This document shows positions 59,068 through 64,000 of a stretch of 64,000 bases of DNA, in pieces (within the stretch, counting starts at the first letter, position 1; each line of letters begins with the position of its first letter). The notes beneath the pieces are model-generated. The model made no database searches, was not told where the DNA came from, and saw only the letters and a list, made by a program, of their open reading frames with translations. The DNA is from JBGQAS01 sp963699305 (lineage in GTDB: Bacteria; Chloroflexota; Anaerolineae; Anaerolineales; Anaerolineaceae): positions 434,001-498,000 of the forward strand of contig OY969431.1 of assembly GCA_963699305.1 (NCBI GenBank). The letters are read 5' to 3'. A program made the position numbers and the translations under genes.

Positions 59068-60372
59068 ATGCGAGCTGTTGACTGCATTATTAAAAAACGT
59101 GATGGTGGTTTATTAACCAGGGAAGAAATAGAATTCTTTGTGCACGGATTTACCACTAACGAGATCCCAGATTATCAAGTCTCTGCCTGGGCAATGGCGA
59201 TACTTTTGAAGGGAATGAATGCACAAGAAACTACCGATCTGACCATGGCGATGGTTCATTCAGGAAACACTTTGGATCTTTCGGGCGTGGTGCCTATCGC
59301 TGTTGATAAACATTCGACCGGTGGAGTGGGTGATAAGACCACACTTGTGGTTGAACCTATTGTCGCAGCGTGTGGTTTAGCCGTTGGGAAGATGTCAGGG
59401 AGGGGTCTTGGATTCAGTGGTGGGACGCTGGATAAAATGGAATCCATTCCCGGATTCCGGACCGATCTATCCAAAGACGAATTCATAAGCCAACTACGGA
59501 ATATTGGTTTGGTACTAACAGGTCAAACCGATGATCTGGCTCCGGCGGATGGTAAATTGTATGCACTGCGCGATGTTACCGGAACTGTCCCGTCTTTACC
59601 GTTAATCGCTTCTTCGGTGATGAGCAAGAAAATTGCTGGTGGAGCACGTGCCATCGTTCTGGATGTAAAAACAGGTGATGGTGCTTTTATGAAAACCATC
59701 GAAGATGCTAAAAAGCTGGCAAAACTCATGGTTTCCATAGGCAAATTGAGTAATCGAAAAGTTGTCGGGTTAATATCTGATATGAATCAACCACTCGGTT
59801 TTGCCATCGGTAATTCGCTCGAGGTAGTTGAAGCCATCGACACGCTGCATGGAAACGGTCCCAAAGACTTCACCGAGCATTGCTTGGTGGTTGCTAGCCA
59901 TATGCTTGTTCTGGGAGAAAAAGCATCGGATTTGAAATCTGCCCGCAAGATGGCTGAAAAAGTCTGGAAAAATGGTGCTGCCTGGTTGAAATTCAGAACC
60001 CTGGTCGCCGCGCAAGGCGGGGATGTCGAGTATGTGGATCAACCCAAAAAATTTCCACAGTCGAGATTTGTGCGTGAAGTTGTTAGCGAAAAACGCGGTT
60101 TCATAACTGAAGTCAATGCTCGCGAGTTTGGTGAAACATCGGTGGAATTGGGCGCTGGACGAGAGAAAAAAGGGGATGCAATCGACCATAGTGTTGGTAT
60201 CATTCTGCATAAGAAGGTTGGTGATTCAGTGGAAGTGAAAGAACCTGTTTTCACCATCCACAGTAATGATCAACAACGGTTTGGAAGAGCAAAAGTCCGT
60301 CTTCTGAATGCGATAAAAATCAATTCAAAACCTTGTAGACCGCTGCCCTTATTTTATGCGGTGGTGAAATAG
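59068..60372 (+). CDS. pdp: Pyrimidine-nucleoside (thymidine) phosphorylase
   Basis: 434 residues. Phosphorolyses thymidine/uridine to base and (deoxy)ribose-1-phosphate. Three-helix alpha domain at the start (KKRDGGLLTREEIEFFVHGF); phosphate site KHSTGGVGDKTTLVVEPIVA and KMSGRGLGFSGGTLDKMESI; base site YALRDVTGTVPSLPLIASSV followed by MSKKIAGGA. C-terminal domain with HKKVGDSVEVKEPVFTIH. deoA- and pdp-type enzymes cannot be told apart by eye. It is followed 11 nt later by the roadblock-like gene. Confidence 0.93.
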   Translation: MRAVDCIIKKRDGGLLTREEIEFFVHGFTTNEIPDYQVSAWAMAILLKGMNAQETTDLTMAMVHSGNTLDLSGVVPIAVDKHSTGGVGDKTTLVVEPIVAACGLAVGKMSGRGLGFSGGTLDKMESIPGFRTDLSKDEFISQLRNIGLVLTGQTDDLAPADGKLYALRDVTGTVPSLPLIASSVMSKKIAGGARAIVLDVKTGDGAFMKTIEDAKKLAKLMVSIGKLSNRKVVGLISDMNQPLGFAIGNSLEVVEAIDTLHGNGPKDFTEHCLVVASHMLVLGEKASDLKSARKMAEKVWKNGAAWLKFRTLVAAQGGDVEYVDQPKKFPQSRFVREVVSEKRGFITEVNAREFGETSVELGAGREKKGDAIDHSVGIILHKKVGDSVEVKEPVFTIHSNDQQRFGRAKVRLLNAIKINSKPCRPLPLFYAVVK

Positions 60373-60383
60373 GAATTAAAACC

Positions 60384-61130
60384 ATGTTCAATTGGATGAA
60401 ACGCAAGAAGGAACAAGATACAACTCCTATTGAAGAACCAGTGATACCATCCACACCACGAACATCGGATGCATCGACTGAAGAGACTGTTAAAGTTGAG
60501 AAAAAAGATGCATTACCGGTAAATAAAGCTGCTGAAGCCCAGATCGAAAAATTGCATGTGAAGGTCGACGCAGTGGCAGAACGATTCGCAAAAGGTGAAA
60601 TCAACCGGATGCAATTCCAAGAGTTGTTTGGATATTACCAGGGGAAAATCCAGGAATTGGAGCAATTTCTGGCAGTTAATCCGGAATCGGACGAATGGAA
60701 AAACATCGTCAATGACGGGCAGTCGATCATCCTGCGGAAACGTTACTCTGCACGTTTATCGGGATTTGCGATCATCGATATTCGAAATGGGTTACCACTG
60801 AAAACGATCGGTGGATTTGGAGTTGATCCAGCTCTCTTTGTCCCGATGCTGTATGCATACCAATCCGCCACAAAAGAAATATTTGGTGGTTCAGTGCGCT
60901 CTACGCAAATTGAAGGTGGGCAGTGGTTGTGCTTTGTTTCTGGAAAAATAACCACCACATTGGCATTATTCAACACAGAACCTTCTCTAATACAACTCCG
61001 GACACTGGAACAAGTGCATAGAGTATTTGAAAGTGCAAATGCAGAACGACTCATGAAAAGCCAGGTGGATGTTGAAGCGCTTGTTTGTCCGCACGAATAT
61101 TATTTACAACACCCCCTTAATCCACCATGA
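60384..61130 (+). CDS. Coiled-coil protein with roadblock/longin-like C-terminal domain
   Basis: 248 residues, ATG 60384 behind AGGAATTAAAACC. Residues 1-45 are charged and disordered (MFNWMKRKKEQDTTPIEEPV and Thr/Ser/Glu after). Residues 48-100 form helices with heptad spacing (AAEAQIEKLHVKVDAVAERF, FGYYQGKIQELEQFL). Residues 115-225 alternate strands and helices: LSGFAIIDIRNGLPLKTIGG, VDPALFVPMLYAYQSATKEI, EGGQWLCFVSGKITTTLALF and LIQLRTLEQVHRVFESANAE. This order suits a roadblock/LC7 or longin fold, the usual partner of MglA/Rab-like GTPases. The gene overlaps the GTPase gene by 4 nt. The fold assignment is inference. Confidence 0.7.
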   Translation: MFNWMKRKKEQDTTPIEEPVIPSTPRTSDASTEETVKVEKKDALPVNKAAEAQIEKLHVKVDAVAERFAKGEINRMQFQELFGYYQGKIQELEQFLAVNPESDEWKNIVNDGQSIILRKRYSARLSGFAIIDIRNGLPLKTIGGFGVDPALFVPMLYAYQSATKEIFGGSVRSTQIEGGQWLCFVSGKITTTLALFNTEPSLIQLRTLEQVHRVFESANAERLMKSQVDVEALVCPHEYYLQHPLNPP

Positions 61131-61645
61131 CTGTTTTGATTCCATCTTTATATAAAGTGATGCTGCTTGGAGATGGGAATGTTGGAAAAACATCGCTGGC
61201 ACGCTGTTTCTGCGAAGGAAAATTCGAAGAATCACGCGTACTTACCATCGGTGTGGATTTTCAAACGAAAATAGTTCAGCTGCCGGGTAACGAAGTCAAG
61301 TTATCCATCTGGGATGTAGCGGGACAACCCAGGTTCCAAGTTGTTCGCGAAACCTTTTATCGTGGATGCAGTGCAGCTGCGTTGGTTTTTGATCTCTGTG
61401 ATATGGAGTCATTAAAAAACTTGATCCAATGGGTCAAGGAAAGCAGGCAATTTGCGCCTAATGTAAAATTCCTTGTCGCCGGGAATAAATTGGATCTTGT
61501 CAATGAAAATAAAGTAAAAGACGGCAGGCTATTCGCCAACCATATAAAGGCTCCCTACATAGAGACAAGCGCAAAAACTGGTTTAGGGGTAAATGAGCTT
61601 TTCACCAGATTGGCGGTTCTGGCTCACGATAAATCGGTCAATTGA
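61127..61645 (+). CDS. Rab/Ras-like small GTPase
   Basis: 172 residues, one Ras-superfamily G domain with all five G boxes. They are GDGNVGKTS (P-loop, 15-23), Thr40 in LTIGVDFQTK (switch I, strikingly like Rab TIGVDFKTK), WDVAGQ (62-67) with the catalytic-type Gln67, GNKLDL (NKxD 120-123) and ETSAK (146-150). Also Rab-like: KLSIWDVAGQPRFQVVRETF and YRGCSAAALVFDL. No C-terminal cysteine, so no prenylation; it ends AHDKSVN. Prokaryotic Ras-like proteins (MglA, Rup groups) act with roadblock proteins in polarity or unknown roles. Co-translated with the preceding roadblock-like gene. Confidence 0.88.
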   Translation: MTVLIPSLYKVMLLGDGNVGKTSLARCFCEGKFEESRVLTIGVDFQTKIVQLPGNEVKLSIWDVAGQPRFQVVRETFYRGCSAAALVFDLCDMESLKNLIQWVKESRQFAPNVKFLVAGNKLDLVNENKVKDGRLFANHIKAPYIETSAKTGLGVNELFTRLAVLAHDKSVN

Positions 61646-61674
61646 TAGAATATCCATTCTGTGGGATAATCTAT

Positions 61675-61941
61675 CCATTGCGATGATGGAAACGAGTAAG
61701 TTCGCCGATTCTGGCAGCGAACCCGGGAAGGTGCGAGCCGGGGAGATTCACGAACTGAAAATCTTTCCGTAGCTGCGACCTGAACGCTTTTCGTGCAAAT
61801 AAGGAAGCCGAATTTGCCAACCGTTAGTAAGGCACAGGTTTATTCAAGAAGAATTAACCTGACCAAGAGTTCGTGAAAACGAAAAACGGGGTGGTACCGC
61901 GGGTGCATACTCGTCCCTGGAAAAGGGATGAGTTTTTGTTT
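61675..61941 (+). ncRNA. T-box riboswitch of ileS (transcription-attenuating)
   Basis: Leader of about 270 nt. Stem I contains the AG bulge (GAGTA), GGTGCGAG as the distal-loop motif, and a specifier candidate ATC (61761-61763, Ile) just before TTTCC, which pairs with the GGAAA at the stem base. The T-box proper is GGGGTGGTACCGCGG at 61888-61902, which pairs with the uncharged tRNA CCA end. The terminator stem ACTCGTCCCT / AGGGATGAGT (61909-61918 with 61924-61933) ends in TTTTGTTTT. Uncharged tRNA-Ile would favour the antiterminator and let ileS be made. Confidence 0.93.
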
Positions 61942-61957
61942 TAATATTGGAGGATCA

Positions 61958-64000
61958 ATGTTTAGAGCAGTTTCACCAAAATTGAATATCACTTTATTGG
62001 AAGAGGGTATCCTGCGCTTTTGGAAAATGCGTCACATTTTCGAGAAGACCCTAAGCGAACGCCAGGGTTGTCCTGAATTCGTATTTTTCGAAGGTCCTCC
62101 CACTGCCAATGGTATACCAGGAGTTCATCATGTGTTAGCGCGGGTCTTTAAGGATGTTTTTCCAAGGTACAAGACCATGCAGGGATACCATGTCAGCCGA
62201 CGCGGCGGATGGGATACCCATGGCCTGCCTGTGGAGATCGAAGTTGAAAAGAAACTTGGTTTTACCAACAAACAGCAGATCGAAAATTATGGTATTGCAA
62301 AATTCAATGCGCTTTGCCGGGAATCAGCGTTCTCCTATATCCAGGATTGGGAACGATTGACGGAACGGATAGGTTATTGGGTTGACCTCAAAGATGCATA
62401 CGTTACATTTACGAATTCATATATCGAATCCGTCTGGTGGATATTAAAGAACTTTTGGGAGAAAGGTCTGATATACCAGGGATTTAAAGTTGTTCCCTAT
62501 TGTCCACGTTGTGGAACCCCATTGTCCGACCATGAGGTAGCGCAAGGATATGCAGACGCCACAGATCCTTCGGTGTTTGTGCGAATGCCTTTGGTAGATG
62601 AACCTGGAACTGCCCTTTTAGTCTGGACGACCACACCCTGGACACTGCCTGCGAATGTTGCTGTGGCTGCGCATCCTGATATGGAGTATGTGCTGGTGGA
62701 ACGCAAGTTACCAGAAGGCGGCAGCGAAAAATTGATTGTAGCACGTCTGCTTCTCGAAAAAGTTTTCGGTGATGAGAAAATCACCATATTGGAACACTTC
62801 AAAGGAAAACATCTCAAAGGAAAGCAATACAATCCACTTTTCACCTTCATGCCGGTCGAGAAAAAAGCGCATTATGTTGTTCTTGGAAATTTCGTAACCA
62901 CTGATGATGGGACGGGGCTTGTTCACATTGCTCCTGCTTTTGGCGCTGAGGATATGTTGGTAGCTCAAGAGCATGACCTGCCAGTATTAATGACCGTGGC
63001 AAGTGATGGTACTTTTATTAAAGAAATCCGTCCTTGGGCAGGTAGATTCGTCAAGGATGCTGATCCCATGATTACGCAAGATTTGCATGATCGCGGGTTG
63101 CTTTATAAGTCTGGTACGATAACACATACCTATCCTTTTTGCTGGCGTTGTGACACACCTCTCCTGTATTACGCCCGGCGTACCTGGTATATCAGAACCA
63201 GCCAATTTAAAGACAGAATGGTTGAGCTGAACGAACAGATCAACTGGTACCCCGGACATATCAAGAACGGACGATTTGGGAATTGGTTGGAAAACAATGT
63301 TGATTGGGCATTAGGCAGAGAGCGGTTTTGGGGGACACCATTACCTGTTTGGAAGTGCGAATCCTGTGAACACCTCGTTTGTGTAGGTTCCCTGGAAGAG
63401 CTTTCGAAATTTACAGGAAAAGATTTATCCCAATTGGATATGCATCGACCGCATGTGGATGAGGTGAAATTCAAGTGTCCAAAATGCAATGGTACGATGA
63501 AACGAGTTCCGGAACTGATCGATGTCTGGTTTGATTCCGGGTCGATGCCGATATCTCAATGGCACTACCCATTTGAAAATAAAGAACAATTTAAGAAACA
63601 ATTTCCCGCTGATTTTATCTGTGAAGCTGTCGATCAAACACGAGGTTGGTTCTATTCACTGCATGCCATCAGCGCCTTGCTGTTCGATGAAGTTTGTTAT
63701 AAGAATGTCATCTGCCTGGGTTTAATTCTGGATGAGCAAGGTCAAAAAATGTCAAAGCACGTTGGCAATATGATGGATCCCTGGATTGTGATTGATCAAA
63801 ATGGTTCGGACGCGATGCGTTGGTATCTTATTCACTTCCGGACCAGCAAGTCAGGAACGACGATTTTCTTTGACCTGGTGTCCGAAATAGTGCGCAATTT
63901 TACCCTAACGCTTTGGAACACCTATTCTTTTTTTGTTACTTATGCCAATCTGGATGGTTGGAAACCGAATCATGAAAGTACAATCGAATACAGTGCGTTG
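61958..64000 (+). CDS. ileS: Isoleucyl-tRNA synthetase, eukaryote-like type, 3' end outside window
   Basis: 681 codons are visible, ATG 61958 behind GGAGG. Class I synthetase: the HIGH region reads PPTANGIPGVHHVLARVFKD (GVHH, residues 55-58) and the second motif is GQKMSKHVGNMMDPWIV near residue 597. The editing domain is present (LLVWTTTPWTLPANVAVAAH, GTGLVHIAPAFGAEDMLVAQ) and the zinc-like CPRCGTPLSDHEV follows PY. The GVHH and KMSKH forms are those of the IleS2/eukaryote-like clade, known for mupirocin tolerance. Controlled by the T-box upstream. Confidence 0.95.
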   Translation, partial: MFRAVSPKLNITLLEEGILRFWKMRHIFEKTLSERQGCPEFVFFEGPPTANGIPGVHHVLARVFKDVFPRYKTMQGYHVSRRGGWDTHGLPVEIEVEKKLGFTNKQQIENYGIAKFNALCRESAFSYIQDWERLTERIGYWVDLKDAYVTFTNSYIESVWWILKNFWEKGLIYQGFKVVPYCPRCGTPLSDHEVAQGYADATDPSVFVRMPLVDEPGTALLVWTTTPWTLPANVAVAAHPDMEYVLVERKLPEGGSEKLIVARLLLEKVFGDEKITILEHFKGKHLKGKQYNPLFTFMPVEKKAHYVVLGNFVTTDDGTGLVHIAPAFGAEDMLVAQEHDLPVLMTVASDGTFIKEIRPWAGRFVKDADPMITQDLHDRGLLYKSGTITHTYPFCWRCDTPLLYYARRTWYIRTSQFKDRMVELNEQINWYPGHIKNGRFGNWLENNVDWALGRERFWGTPLPVWKCESCEHLVCVGSLEELSKFTGKDLSQLDMHRPHVDEVKFKCPKCNGTMKRVPELIDVWFDSGSMPISQWHYPFENKEQFKKQFPADFICEAVDQTRGWFYSLHAISALLFDEVCYKNVICLGLILDEQGQKMSKHVGNMMDPWIVIDQNGSDAMRWYLIHFRTSKSGTTIFFDLVSEIVRNFTLTLWNTYSFFVTYANLDGWKPNHESTIEYSAL

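Noticed and set aside
1..64000. CRISPR array, prophage or insertion sequence
   Set aside because: No regularly spaced repeats, cas genes, integrase, transposase or phage structural genes were seen on either strand.

Overview
The window reads as a chromosomal segment of a Chloroflexota bacterium, most likely class Anaerolineae. No taxonomy search was possible. The inference rests on the gene order, on many small lipoproteins with a lipobox, on a MurG with GGTGGG instead of GGTGGH, on a eukaryote-like IleS, and on a B12-dependent class II ribonucleotide reductase. No phage, insertion sequence, rRNA operon or CRISPR array was found.

Layout. 1-15400 is mixed accessory DNA: lipoproteins, a MerR (TipA-type) regulator divergent from an aldo/keto reductase, a self-regulated MarR-glycosyltransferase operon, two tandem paralogous lipoproteins, small membrane proteins, a TetR/SDR divergent pair, a 45-codon remnant of a duplicated HTH gene and an AT-rich HEPN-like gene. 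15450-18550 is nrdR-nrdJ (minus) with paired NrdR boxes. 19250-36641 is a nearly complete dcw cluster on the minus strand, in transcription order mraZ-rsmH-ftsL-ftsI-murF-mraY-murD-ftsW-murG-cvpA-like-murC-murB-ddl-ftsQ-ftsA-ftsZ, behind a textbook MraZ box. It lacks murE. 36806-54905 is housekeeping and accessory: an EamA protein, DegV, a broken comM, a broken amidohydrolase, a three-domain SRPBCC-PDZ-DinB protein, a radical SAM protein, an MFS/GPH transporter, RlmI-like and MtaB-like RNA-modifying enzymes, and a cold-shock gene. 55237-58963 is the conserved rpmH-rnpA-yidD-(beta-propeller lipoprotein)-yidC-jag operon. 59068-61645 is pyrimidine phosphorylase, then a coiled-coil/roadblock-like protein overlapping by 4 nt with a Rab-like small GTPase. 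61675 to the end is a T-box riboswitch and ileS (cut by the window edge).

The dcw, nrd and rpmH-jag blocks supply division, peptidoglycan precursors, dNTPs and membrane-protein insertion. The most unusual pair is the Rab-like GTPase with its putative roadblock/longin partner.

Seven genes carry single-base lesions. Ten of the eleven are one-nucleotide length changes, mostly in homopolymers, which looks like long-read assembly error. One (murB) falls exactly on a U UUA AAC -1 slippery heptamer and one (comM) is a nonsense codon; these two deserve separate checking.
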